This document shows, piece by piece, positions 26,341-35,027 of a DNA stretch of 64,000 nt. The notes below the pieces were generated by a model. It was not told the DNA's origin, searched no databases, and saw only the letters and a program-made list of their open reading frames with translations. The stretch's first letter is position 1, and each line of letters starts with the position of its first letter. Made by a program: the position numbers and the translations under genes. The DNA lies in assembly GCA_965203795.1 (NCBI GenBank), contig OZ241915.1:930001-994000 (forward strand), in the 5' to 3' direction. This stretch comes from CBDBBY01 sp965203795. GTDB lineage: Bacteria > Pseudomonadota > Alphaproteobacteria > Rhodobacterales > Rhodobacteraceae.

Positions 26341-26497
26341 GCCTTTCTCGATCAGTATGGCCATCCGCCCGTCGAGGGCGTGCTACGCGTTCGGGTCGGA
26401 CCCGGAGACGTGGCTTCGCATGCAGATTACCGATGTTCTATGGGAGCCCCGCGAATGCGACGACCGGATTGCGGTAAAGCGGCTCGAGGTGGTCTGA
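26341..26497 (+). pseudogene. C-terminal remnant of a HigA-type antitoxin
   Basis: The frame reads KQPFSISMAIRPSRACYAFG, SDPETWLRMQITDVLWEPRE, then CDDRIAVKRLEVV before the TGA at 26495-26497. HigA proteins typically show 'iSpdMAIRLsrAFGsdpExWLrMQaaYDLWeAr', so the C-terminal half is conserved with three extra residues (ACY) and a damaged YDLW. The HTH-containing N-terminal half is missing upstream. Second HigA-like relic in the window after the one at 11.9 kb, and of a different subgroup. Confidence 0.6.
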
Positions 26498-26584
26498 CTG
26501 ACAGAGCCCCCTGCCTTCATAACAGGAAACGAAGAAAGGGTGGATAAATCGCCTCTCGCCCGCTGGGCCCAAATCATCCCGGAC

Positions 26585-29503
26585 CTAATGTCTCGGTCGA
26601 GTATCTTGGCCACCGTGAACTGAAGGTTCACTGCACCACTGAAGACGAAGACTCTGAAGCGGGTCAAGAATTTCTTCCGGATATCCAAGAACATCCACGA
26701 GCAGCGCACGATCAAGTTCCTTCCGAGTATCGTCGCGCCACGTTTCGTTTGCGGGCAGGAATTCTGAATCCTCAAGCTGTTGAAATACTTGATTGCCGAC
26801 CTCCAACTGTTCGCACGTGAGGTTTCTTGGATCAATCACGTGTAACTCCGGAAGTTTCGAAATCGTAGTAATTGAACGCCCCATTTGCTGTCTAGTTCCA
26901 TTCCACCAAAACGTCATAATTCCAAGCGTTGAGTTGGCCCACAATATGATGATCTGTTCCCATTGTAATTCATTGCATGAAAAATTGGGCCACGCTCTCC
27001 CGCCGAGTATCGGTCTTCGCGTGAGGCAGGCGCAAAGACTCTGGGAATTAATTTGAAAATCAAGATTGAAATGTAAACGCGACGCAGTCGATATCACTTT
27101 GGTAAATTTTTCTACGCTGCATTCGTTTCTTCGAACCAACTCAACATCAGGTTGAACAAAAAAACGCCTCTCTCTATCGGCGTCATGATTCCAAAGCCCA
27201 GCTATAGCTGGTTCTGAATCTCGAAAAAGCGAGTGAATAGAAAATGCAGAACGCTGTTGATCGTCATCCCCACGTTTCGCTATATCTCTATGCACAAGCC
27301 CGCGATTGCCAATTGATACGAGCTGGGTAATTGGAATGGTCAAGTTTCTTCCAAATTGCGGCAACAACAATTGTCCGTTCTTGAGTCGAATCATTGAAGA
27401 AGCCAAAGCACTTTCGCGCAACCCAGCACATCCACCATCGGATAATGACGCACAAACATATGTGCCATGTTTTGAATTTCCAACTTCGATTCGGCCGGAA
27501 CTAAACGTCTCGCAAAATGCATCGATCATGCCAACCTGTCTCGCAGTTTCAATTGCCTCTAATAACGTACTTGGACGAGCAAACAGATTGACATATAGAA
27601 CTTTTGAGCACTCAGAATTGGTGTTATGTCGTTTAGCTACGACCAAAACTTCTGCCATACCGGTATCAGCAGAAAACGCACGTTTTGTAGATCCAGTAGT
27701 CGCGATAGATACAATCAAGATATCAGAATAAAATCGTTGTAGCAACTCACGAGCGCCCTTCCACGATTCACCGGAAACAAACGAAAAAGGAAGCACCAAG
27801 GCCAAAATCCCGCTATCACGGATTTTTGTATGCGCGAGATCTAGAAAGTTTGACGCTAAACCTGCGTTCCCGTGGCTAGCGGAAACGCAATTGTCAATGC
27901 CAAGTGATCTTGCTCTTATTGCGGAAATGTATCGTTTTAACTTTTCACCCATATGTTTTTGCTCGGTTAGCGAATTCTTGAAGCCTGCGAATGATGGAAT
28001 TGGGACGTCGGTGATTTCGTGGTTTGTAGGTCTAGTAAACGGCGGATTCATGATAATCATATCAATCGATCCATCTGGTATTGTAGCATTGTGAAGGTTT
28101 TCTTGCTCTTGAGACCCGCTCAGCTGGCTTTCCCCAGTAGCGAATAGCGTTGGCGTGTACCCGCCCCCCAAAAGATCTAACGATCCGATCGCAAAGGTAT
28201 CAAATCCGGACGCGCCCTGAACACGACCGTACGCCATCGTAAAAATCTTGCACTTCCCGAACGTAATCGTTGGGTGGGCACTCGATAGCTGCGATGCAGC
28301 CAAGTGTGTTGCGACCGGCATAATGTCTGCCGCGATTAACGAATCCTCGATCATCGGCTTATGGAATTCGGCGTCGTCGAGGCCAGAACGTCGGCACTGG
28401 GATTGAACGGCGTGGTAGGCTGCCGAAATCAATGTTCCCGTTCCACAAGATAAGTCGGCAACGCGAAAATTCTGATAGGTTCCGGGATTGCCCCAATCTT
28501 GGTCCAGTCTTGGCACAGATAGTTCTGCAAGAAGGGCTGCACTTGATGGAAGCGTGTAGAAAGTCGCTAGAAACTTGCGGTCGGTGATCAATTGCTGCAA
28601 CATGCGACCGGACAGGTCATGCATTGTGGATGTGCCAACGTTCACCAATTTAGCTGACGTAATGCGTAAACGTTTCATAATGGCTAGTGATGTATCTACC
28701 CGTACGGGCTTCAGGATATCCATTGCAATGTTGAATATTGGCCAATAGTTTACTTCGCGTAGAATTCGCGCCCATTCAGCGAGCAGCATTTCCTTGTCCA
28801 AGAGTTGATCCGGCGGCTTGATATCGTGGGAACCAGCTATCGCGTTATGAAAATTAAACGCGTTAGCCAGTATGGCCATGCCCATCCTCGTGGTTTGCCT
28901 ACCCGGTTCCTGATGCAGTGTTTCAGCCAATATGTTTATAGGGTCGGCGAACCCCTGGGCTGCGGCTTCCTCGAGCAAGTGCGTGCAGGACTCAACGCCG
29001 GCACGAAATTCATCCATCCCACGTTCGATCAATTGTTCCGACAAAGCAACGGTCTCGATCGATCGTACAATATCGTCGAGGCGGTGCTTCAGCCATCCTG
29101 CTTCCGGCCATCTAGCTGTTCCATTAGGTGACGCGCTAATTAATGCACACTCGTACTCAACCTCCTCAATTGTAGATCGCAGTTCGCCCTGTACCGTCGT
29201 CCTAAGATTGTTGGGAATTCTCAGCGCGATAACGTTTTCAATCATTTTTTCTGACGAACTTAGACGTTCCCCGATTCTTGCTTGAGCATCCTGTTCAACG
29301 GTTCCGGCAGGTTCAAACTCGGTTTCGAGCACAACGGGTACCATACCCGGCATGTCTACAACAATGTCGGGGCGCTGGCCTTTTGCGCCAGCCAGCATGT
29401 TGCTTTGCTCAGCACTAACTTGATTTTTCCACCTTGGGTTTTTGCTGCGAAGCGCTTCGGCAAAAACCGTATTGAACGCGACTTCATTCGTTGCCGCTGT
29501 CAA
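26585..29503 (-). CDS. Putative single-chain restriction-modification enzyme (type IIG-like) or large N6-adenine methyltransferase
   Basis: 972 residues; TTG start at 29503 with AGGGGTG ahead. Residues ~1-120 contain PDIVV...VVLETEF (D46, E60, E62), a D-(x)n-E-x-E pattern like a PD-(D/E)xK nuclease core. A helical linker follows (~130-310). The methyltransferase has FLATFYTLP (motif X, ~311), VADLSCGTGTLI (motif I, 348-359) and IIMNPPFTRP (motif IV, NPPF 486-489), the gamma-class N6-adenine signature. The C-terminal third (~700-930), with NSTLGIMTFWW...GR...LPEL, resembles target-recognition domains of type IIG/IIL and PglX-like enzymes. The gene is markedly AT-rich next to its neighbours, indicating transfer. 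No separate restriction, specificity or BREX/DISARM genes are adjacent. Confidence 0.8.
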   Translation of the reverse strand: MTAATNEVAFNTVFAEALRSKNPRWKNQVSAEQSNMLAGAKGQRPDIVVDMPGMVPVVLETEFEPAGTVEQDAQARIGERLSSSEKMIENVIALRIPNNLRTTVQGELRSTIEEVEYECALISASPNGTARWPEAGWLKHRLDDIVRSIETVALSEQLIERGMDEFRAGVESCTHLLEEAAAQGFADPINILAETLHQEPGRQTTRMGMAILANAFNFHNAIAGSHDIKPPDQLLDKEMLLAEWARILREVNYWPIFNIAMDILKPVRVDTSLAIMKRLRITSAKLVNVGTSTMHDLSGRMLQQLITDRKFLATFYTLPSSAALLAELSVPRLDQDWGNPGTYQNFRVADLSCGTGTLISAAYHAVQSQCRRSGLDDAEFHKPMIEDSLIAADIMPVATHLAASQLSSAHPTITFGKCKIFTMAYGRVQGASGFDTFAIGSLDLLGGGYTPTLFATGESQLSGSQEQENLHNATIPDGSIDMIIMNPPFTRPTNHEITDVPIPSFAGFKNSLTEQKHMGEKLKRYISAIRARSLGIDNCVSASHGNAGLASNFLDLAHTKIRDSGILALVLPFSFVSGESWKGARELLQRFYSDILIVSIATTGSTKRAFSADTGMAEVLVVAKRHNTNSECSKVLYVNLFARPSTLLEAIETARQVGMIDAFCETFSSGRIEVGNSKHGTYVCASLSDGGCAGLRESALASSMIRLKNGQLLLPQFGRNLTIPITQLVSIGNRGLVHRDIAKRGDDDQQRSAFSIHSLFRDSEPAIAGLWNHDADRERRFFVQPDVELVRRNECSVEKFTKVISTASRLHFNLDFQINSQSLCACLTRRPILGGRAWPNFSCNELQWEQIIILWANSTLGIMTFWWNGTRQQMGRSITTISKLPELHVIDPRNLTCEQLEVGNQVFQQLEDSEFLPANETWRDDTRKELDRALLVDVLGYPEEILDPLQSLRLQWCSEPSVHGGQDTRPRH

Positions 29504-29630
29504 GAAACACCCCTGAATTTAGCGTTCAATTCATGGTTAGCGACTAAAGCGATACTCAAAGAATCTTCAGCATCGGCTGATATATAAAATATAGCACAAA
29601 TGAAATGAATCAATGCCGACAACTGCAATA

Positions 29631-30593
29631 TCAGCTATCGGGGGCGTTATCTGCCGAGTATTCGAAATACCCCGCGCGCAGGATGTCGTGAAGCGACCGG
29701 CACTCTGCTTCGGCTTCGGCGAGCGCAGCGGACCGGTCTTTGGCGTCCGGGAGTTCGTTGGCGACGAGACTTCTCAGCCGTCCTGCGGATCGCAACGCCT
29801 TGCTGCAGACCGGTTCCGGGCTAGGATCAATTCGCGACAGGCAGGCGGCCACCGCCTCGCAGGAGGCGATGACGGACGAAGGCAGGAACTCGTCGGTCGA
29901 AAGTATCGCGAACGCCGCATCGTGAGTGAATTCGCTTCCGGCTTTCCGCGTGTAGATCTCCATCGCATGGAAAATCCGGAGCAGGCTGACCAAGTCGCTT
30001 TCCCGGGCGTCTTGGTCCCCCGCCGCCGCCGAATCGTGTCCCGCCAGCAGGGATATCGAAAGCTGGGTCCGCTCGACCATCCGCCCGAGCAAAAGGAAAT
30101 GCCATCCCGAGTCCCGGTACATTGTCGCTTCGGCAATGCCGAAGAACGCCCGGAAGTCCCTGGTCGCGTCCGCATAGAATTCCTCGGGGGACGACTTCCA
30201 AATGTCGGGCAGGTCCAGCGGCTTGAACTCCAAATACGACCTGTTCAAGCTCAGCCACATTTCCGTGCTGATGCAGTGGCGCATCTGGCGGGCGTTCTCG
30301 CGCGCCATGTCGAAGCAGTTCCGCAGGGAGTCCGGATTCGAAGGCTCGAAGGTCAGATCGCCCGCCAGCGTGAAGGAGTCGGCCAGCGTGAGCTCATCCC
30401 TGCTGTGGCTCAGCAAGCCTCCGGGCGGCAGCCGCTTCAGGCCGAAATAGATCCGCCGCCAGCCGAATTCGATCTCGTCGACAGGTTTGTCCACCAGCGC
30501 GGCGACCTGCAGTTGCAGAACCCTGCAGATGTGGTCGGCCCGCTCAAGGTAGCGGCCGAGCCAGTAGAGCGCTTGGGCGTTCCTCGCGAGCAT
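29631..30593 (-). CDS. Alpha-E domain protein (DUF403)
   Basis: 320 residues. It opens MLARNAQALYWLGRYLERAD, the hallmark of the alpha-E family (LARxAxxLYWLGRYxERAE), and is predicted all-helical. CISTEMWLSLNRSY and GMAFPF-equivalent GWHFLLLGRMVERT follow. Its ATG directly follows the stop of the ATP-grasp gene (TGAATG), so the two are translationally linked. In other genomes the ATP-grasp/alpha-E pair is joined by a transglutaminase-like protease and is proposed to make or modify a peptide. No transglutaminase gene is present here. Biochemical function is unknown. Confidence 0.88.
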   Translation of the reverse strand: MLARNAQALYWLGRYLERADHICRVLQLQVAALVDKPVDEIEFGWRRIYFGLKRLPPGGLLSHSRDELTLADSFTLAGDLTFEPSNPDSLRNCFDMARENARQMRHCISTEMWLSLNRSYLEFKPLDLPDIWKSSPEEFYADATRDFRAFFGIAEATMYRDSGWHFLLLGRMVERTQLSISLLAGHDSAAAGDQDARESDLVSLLRIFHAMEIYTRKAGSEFTHDAAFAILSTDEFLPSSVIASCEAVAACLSRIDPSPEPVCSKALRSAGRLRSLVANELPDAKDRSAALAEAEAECRSLHDILRAGYFEYSADNAPDS

Positions 30594-32045
30594 TCAGTCG
30601 TCCAGTACCCAGAAATCCTTGCCGCCGCCGCCTTGGCTTGAATTCACGACAAGGCTGCCCCTGCGGAGCGCGACCCGGCAGAACGCGCCGGGCACGATTC
30701 TCGTTTCCGTTCCGGTGAGCACGAACGGCCGAAGATCGACATGCCTCGGTTCGGGCTTGCCATCGACCAGGCACGGCGCGCGCGACAGCTGAAGCACGGG
30801 CTGGGCAATGTAGTCGGCGGGATTGGCCTTCACGACCTCGGCGAACTCGTCCCGCTCCTCCTGCGTCGCGTGGGGTCCGATAAGCATGCCGTAGCCGCCT
30901 GATTCGCCGACCTTCTTGATGACTAGATTATCGATGTTGTCCAAGGTGAACTCGAGATCCTCCGGATTCCGGCACAGCCTGGTTTCCACATTGTCGAGTA
31001 TGGGCTCCTCGCTGAGGAAATACCGGATCAAATCAGGGACGTAGGCGTAAACGCCCTTGTCGTCCGCGACGCCGGTCCCCGGAGCGTTGGCGATGGTGAC
31101 GTTCCCTTTCAGATAGGCGCGCATGATTCCCGGAATGCCGAGCATCGAATCCGGCCTGAAGGACTCGGGGTCCAGGAAATCGTCGTCCAGCCTCCGGTAG
31201 ATCACGTCCACCAGCCTGAGGCCGGACGCCGTCCGCATGTAGACGAAGTCGTCGCGCATCACGAGGTCCTGGCCCTCGACGAGATGAGCGCCCATTTCCC
31301 GAGCCAGGAACATGTGCTCGTAAAACGCCGAGTTGTATATGCCGGGGGTCAGAACGGCCACGACCGGCTTGTCCCTGCCGCCGGGCGACAATTCGATCAG
31401 AGTCCGCAGAAGCTCCTGCCCGTAATTCTCGATGTCCCTGACCCGGCAGTCGCGGAATAGGCGGCGGAACGCGGATTTGATCGCCGCGCGGTTGGCAAGC
31501 ATGTAGGAAACGCCCGAAGGCACCCGGAGATTGTCCTCGAGCACCTTGAATCCGTCGGAAGCGCGGATGATGTCGACGCCGCCTACCGCGACCCAGGTGC
31601 CGCGCGGCGGCGTGAAGCCGCGAAGCTGCGACCGGTACTGGGGGCACTCGAACACCATGTCCGCCGGGATCACGCCGTCCGAAACCGACTTGAGCGAATT
31701 GTAGACGTCGTCGAGGAACAGGTTGAGCGCCTTCAGGCGCTGCCGCAGCCCCGCCTCGATGAGGTCCCATTCCACAGCCGACATCAGCCGCGGCACGCAA
31801 TCGACGGGGATCATCCGCTCCTCGGACTTGTCCGCCTCGTAGACCGTGAAAGCGATTCCCTCCTTCCGGAACGATGCGGTGACCCGGTCCTGGATTTCGA
31901 CGGCCGTTTCGGCCGGCATGTTCGAAAGCAGGTCCTTCAGCGGCGCGAAATGCCTGCGCGCCGACCCGTCGGCGTCAAACATTTCATCGTAGACGAAGTC
32001 GTCGAGCTGGTAGTCTTTGAAGTCCAAGGGTCGCTCTGCCGCCAA
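30594..32045 (-). CDS. Circularly permuted ATP-grasp protein (type 2, DUF404/DUF407)
   Basis: About 483 residues if the TTG at 32045 is used, 477 with TTG at 32027; no ATG precedes the conserved part. Starting ...DDFVYDEMFDADGSARRHFAPL, it shows SFRKEGIAFTVYE, VDCVPRLMSAVEWDLIEAGL, LEDNLRVPSGVSYMLANR, NSAFYEHMFLAREMG, VIYRRLDDDFLDP, NAPGTGVADDKGVYAYVPD, VIKKVGESGGYGMLIGP and a C-terminal VNSSQGGGGKDFWVL. These are the conserved blocks of the permuted ATP-grasp family that should form an amide or peptide bond using ATP. It forms an operon with the alpha-E gene. Divergent from the phosphatase/response-regulator gene, with ~200 bases between. Confidence 0.85.
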   Translation of the reverse strand: MAAERPLDFKDYQLDDFVYDEMFDADGSARRHFAPLKDLLSNMPAETAVEIQDRVTASFRKEGIAFTVYEADKSEERMIPVDCVPRLMSAVEWDLIEAGLRQRLKALNLFLDDVYNSLKSVSDGVIPADMVFECPQYRSQLRGFTPPRGTWVAVGGVDIIRASDGFKVLEDNLRVPSGVSYMLANRAAIKSAFRRLFRDCRVRDIENYGQELLRTLIELSPGGRDKPVVAVLTPGIYNSAFYEHMFLAREMGAHLVEGQDLVMRDDFVYMRTASGLRLVDVIYRRLDDDFLDPESFRPDSMLGIPGIMRAYLKGNVTIANAPGTGVADDKGVYAYVPDLIRYFLSEEPILDNVETRLCRNPEDLEFTLDNIDNLVIKKVGESGGYGMLIGPHATQEERDEFAEVVKANPADYIAQPVLQLSRAPCLVDGKPEPRHVDLRPFVLTGTETRIVPGAFCRVALRRGSLVVNSSQGGGGKDFWVLDD

Positions 32046-32248
32046 ATCCCGCCCGGCGGAAACTAGTTCACGACTTCGCGATTGCCAACAGCCCGGCGCT
32101 CCCGCGGAGCGGCGTCTTCGGAGCCGCGCCCGCCGGATTTTCGTGTTGCAAATCTCGCGAATTGCGGCGACTGTTCGGCGCCCGAAATTCGTGCGCGGAC
32201 GCGCAAGCCCGGCACGGCGAAACCGGCGGAAGGAAGCGGATCGAACGC

Positions 32249-33409
32249 ATGAGCGACTCATACAAGATACTGGTTGTGGACGACGAGCCGGACGTGGAGC
32301 CGATGGTGCTTCAGCGGATGAGACGCGAAATTCGAAAGGGCAAATACGACTTCCAATTCGCCTGCAACGGAGTGCATGCGCTGGAGCGGCTGAACGACTC
32401 GGGCGATTTCGACATCGTCCTGTCCGACATCAACATGCCTGAGATGGACGGGCTGACGCTGCTGCAGCAGATCCCTTCGGTCGACCCGAACATCAAGTCG
32501 GTGATCATTTCCGCGTACGGGGACATGGAGAACATTCGCGCCGCCATGAACCGCGGCGCTTTCGATTTCGTGACCAAGCCCATCGACTTCGAAGACCTCA
32601 GGATCACGATCGACCGGACCGTGAGGCACCTGCAGATGTGGCGGGACGCGCTTGCTTCGCGCGACAAGCTGATCTCGATCCAGAACGAGCTAGGTCTCGC
32701 GAACGGGATGCAGCAGTCGATCCTTCCGGCGAAATTCCCCGAAGGGGACTCGTTCAGGGTCCACGGGATCATGAAGCCAGCACGGAACGTCGGCGGCGAC
32801 TTCTTCGACATCGTCAGGCTGGATGCCGGGCGCATCGGCCTCGCGATCGCGGACGTGTCGGACAAGGGCGTGCCGGCCGCGCTTTTCATGATGTCGAGCC
32901 GAACCCTTCTGAAGGGGGCCGCCGTCGGCACGCTCGACCCGAGCGGCGTCCTGAGCGAGGTCAACGAGCTGCTCATCGAGGACAACCGGACCGGCATGTT
33001 CGTCACGATGCTCTACGGCGCGTTCTATCCGGAATCCGGGCAATTCGAGTACGCGAACGGCGGGCACAATCCGCCGCTGCTGGCCCGCGCGAACGGTACG
33101 GCGGAATACCTGGACATGCCCGCGGGCATCGCGCTCGGCCTGTTCGCGGAAATCGAATTCGGGAAGATGAAGGTGGAGCTTCAGCCGGGGGACGTGCTGG
33201 TCCTCTATACCGACGGGGTTACCGAGGCGATGAATTCCGAGGGAGAGCTTTTCGGCGAGGATCGCTTCGCGAAGCTGCTCGCGGAAGCCGACAAGTCCGA
33301 CCTTCCCTCGGTCACGCAAGGAGTTGTCGACGCGGTCAGCGAATTCGCGGGAACCGCGCCGCAGTCCGACGACATAACCTGCCTCGCCGTGCAGTATCTG
33401 GGAGCGTAG
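32249..33409 (+). CDS. Response regulator with SpoIIE/RsbU-type PP2C phosphatase output
   Basis: 386 residues from the ATG at 32249, with GGAAGGAAG upstream. Residues 1-125 are a receiver domain: acidic pair DD 11-12, phospho-acceptor D60 in IVLSDINMPEMDG, Ser/Lys switch residues in SAYG and VTKPID. A short coiled linker leads to the PP2C SpoIIE domain (~150-385): RNVGGDFFDI, LAIADVSDKGVPAALFM, YANGGHNPPLL, VLVLYTDGVTEAMN, QSDDITCLAVQ, with the metal-binding Asp residues intact. It should dephosphorylate a STAS antagonist when its receiver is phosphorylated. First gene of a four-gene operon with the matching kinase at its end. Confidence 0.92.
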   Translation: MSDSYKILVVDDEPDVEPMVLQRMRREIRKGKYDFQFACNGVHALERLNDSGDFDIVLSDINMPEMDGLTLLQQIPSVDPNIKSVIISAYGDMENIRAAMNRGAFDFVTKPIDFEDLRITIDRTVRHLQMWRDALASRDKLISIQNELGLANGMQQSILPAKFPEGDSFRVHGIMKPARNVGGDFFDIVRLDAGRIGLAIADVSDKGVPAALFMMSSRTLLKGAAVGTLDPSGVLSEVNELLIEDNRTGMFVTMLYGAFYPESGQFEYANGGHNPPLLARANGTAEYLDMPAGIALGLFAEIEFGKMKVELQPGDVLVLYTDGVTEAMNSEGELFGEDRFAKLLAEADKSDLPSVTQGVVDAVSEFAGTAPQSDDITCLAVQYLGA

Positions 33410-33411
33410 CC

Positions 33412-33828
33412 GTGGCAGCCGAACAATCGATCGACATCGATCCGAAGGACGGCGTCGCTCAGACCCATGCCGTCATCGACGAGTTCTCCGAAGCCCAGCA
33501 GTGGCCATCGGAGCTCGAGTTCCAGATGCGCCTCATGCTTGAGGAGTTGGTGATGAATGTCGTCAGCTACGGCTTGGCGGCGGACGATCCGCGGATCAGC
33601 CTGGCGCTTCAGTCTGACGAGGCGGAGGCTCGGGCCGTGCTCTCAGACAACGGCCCCGCATTCAATCCGCTGGATGATGCGCCGACCGCCGACACGGAAA
33701 CGTCTGTCGAGGACCGCAGCGTAGGCGGACTCGGCGTCCATTTCGTCAAGACCATCGCCGACGACGTCCAGTACGAACGCGTGAACGACCGCAACGTGCT
33801 GACGATCGTCAAGCGCAGAACCGGATGA
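33412..33828 (+). CDS. RsbW-like anti-sigma/serine kinase (HATPase_c)
   Basis: 138 residues from the GTG at 33412, three bases after the phosphatase stop, with GGAGCG ahead. GHKL ATPase motifs: N-box LMLEELVMNVVSYG, G1 VLSDNGPAFNPLDD and G2 VGGLGVHFVKTIADDVQYE. The size is that of RsbW/SpoIIAB/BtrW switch kinases, which bind a target (often a sigma factor) and phosphorylate the STAS antagonist. No sigma factor gene is in the window, so the controlled target is unknown. Its stop overlaps the binding-protein start as ATGA. Confidence 0.88.
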   Translation: MAAEQSIDIDPKDGVAQTHAVIDEFSEAQQWPSELEFQMRLMLEELVMNVVSYGLAADDPRISLALQSDEAEARAVLSDNGPAFNPLDDAPTADTETSVEDRSVGGLGVHFVKTIADDVQYERVNDRNVLTIVKRRTG

Positions 33829-35027
33829 GGTCGGCCGCGGGCGGGCCGGCCGCGAGCAGGCCGGCCGCGGCAGCGCTTGCCCTGCTGGTCGCTGCGGCGT
33901 TCCCGTCGAGTGCCTTGGCCGAGGCGGGGGTAACCGGCACGGAGATCGTGTTCGGCCAGTCGGCTGCGTTCACCGGGCCGGCGGAAGAGCTCGGCAAAGG
34001 GATGCGGACGGGCATCCGGGCCGCGTTTGAGGAAGCCAACCGCAACGGCGGCGTGAACGGGCGAACCATCAGGCTGGTCGAGCTCGACGACGGCTACGAG
34101 CCCGACAGGGCGGTGGCCAATACCCGCCGTCTCATTGAGGAGGAGCAGGTTTTCGCGCTGATCGGCGCGGTCGGCACGCCGACATCCCGGTCGGCGACGC
34201 TCGTCGCCGAGGAGGCTGGCGTCCCGTACGTTGCGCCTTTCACAGGCGCCGGGTTCCTGCGCGACCACGAAAGGCTTTCTACCGTCGTGAACCTGCGGGC
34301 TTCCTACCAGCAGGAGGTGGACGAAATCGTCGACCGTCTGATGCAGGACAGAGGCATCACCCGCGTCGGCGTGCTTTACCAGAACGATTCCTTTGGGCGG
34401 ACCGTCCACGCAAGCGCCATCCGGGCGCTTGCCGCGCGCGGACTCGAGCTGGCGGTCGACGGCGTGTATCCGAGGAATACCACGGCCGTGAAGACGGCCG
34501 TGTACGAACTGCAGCTCGGCGACCCGGAAGCGGTCATCTTCGTCGGCGCATACGAACCGGTGGCGACAGCGGTGAAGTGGGCGCACCGAATCGGGTTTTC
34601 GCCCGTGTTCGTCACGATTTCCTTCGTCGGAAGCAACGCGCTGGCGTTGGAGCTTGGTTCCCTTAGAACCGGCGTGTTCGTTACGCAGGTCGTGCCGGGC
34701 ACCGAATCGGCGGATTCGGAGGTGGCGGCCATGTACCGAGATGCCTTGGAGGACTTCGAGCCGGGCGCGCCCGCGGGCTTCGTCTCGTTTGAAGGGTATC
34801 TCGCCGGCCTGATGGCGATCGCCGCGCTGGAATCCTGCGGCGACGAGCCCGACCGGGCATGCTTTCTCTCCCGGCTGCGAGATCCGGAGCCGATAGATCT
34901 CGGGGGGCTCTCGCTCTCATTCGGCGCCGAAGACAACCAAGGATCGGACGAGGTGTTCCTTACGGCGATCAGCGCGGAAGGCGAATTCGTGCCGATTCGC
35001 ACTCTCAACGACGATTTCTCCAGATGA
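33825..35027 (+). CDS. Periplasmic branched-chain amino acid-type binding protein (Peripla_BP_6), sensor partner
   Basis: 400 residues. A signal peptide (AAAALALLVAAAFPSSALA, ~14-32) precedes the mature GVTGTEIVFGQSAAFTGPAE. GMRTGIRAAFEEANRNGGVN, LIGAVGTPTSRSATLVAEE, RVGVLYQNDSFGRTV and VFVTISFVGSNALA define the LivJ/Peripla_BP_6 fold that binds amino acids, amides, urea or aromatic acids. No ABC permease or ATPase genes accompany it; it overlaps the kinase gene on both sides of the signalling operon (ATGA at 33825 and at 35024). It therefore probably presents a ligand to the histidine kinase rather than serving transport. Ligand unknown. Confidence 0.88.
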   Translation: MRSAAGGPAASRPAAAALALLVAAAFPSSALAEAGVTGTEIVFGQSAAFTGPAEELGKGMRTGIRAAFEEANRNGGVNGRTIRLVELDDGYEPDRAVANTRRLIEEEQVFALIGAVGTPTSRSATLVAEEAGVPYVAPFTGAGFLRDHERLSTVVNLRASYQQEVDEIVDRLMQDRGITRVGVLYQNDSFGRTVHASAIRALAARGLELAVDGVYPRNTTAVKTAVYELQLGDPEAVIFVGAYEPVATAVKWAHRIGFSPVFVTISFVGSNALALELGSLRTGVFVTQVVPGTESADSEVAAMYRDALEDFEPGAPAGFVSFEGYLAGLMAIAALESCGDEPDRACFLSRLRDPEPIDLGGLSLSFGAEDNQGSDEVFLTAISAEGEFVPIRTLNDDFSR

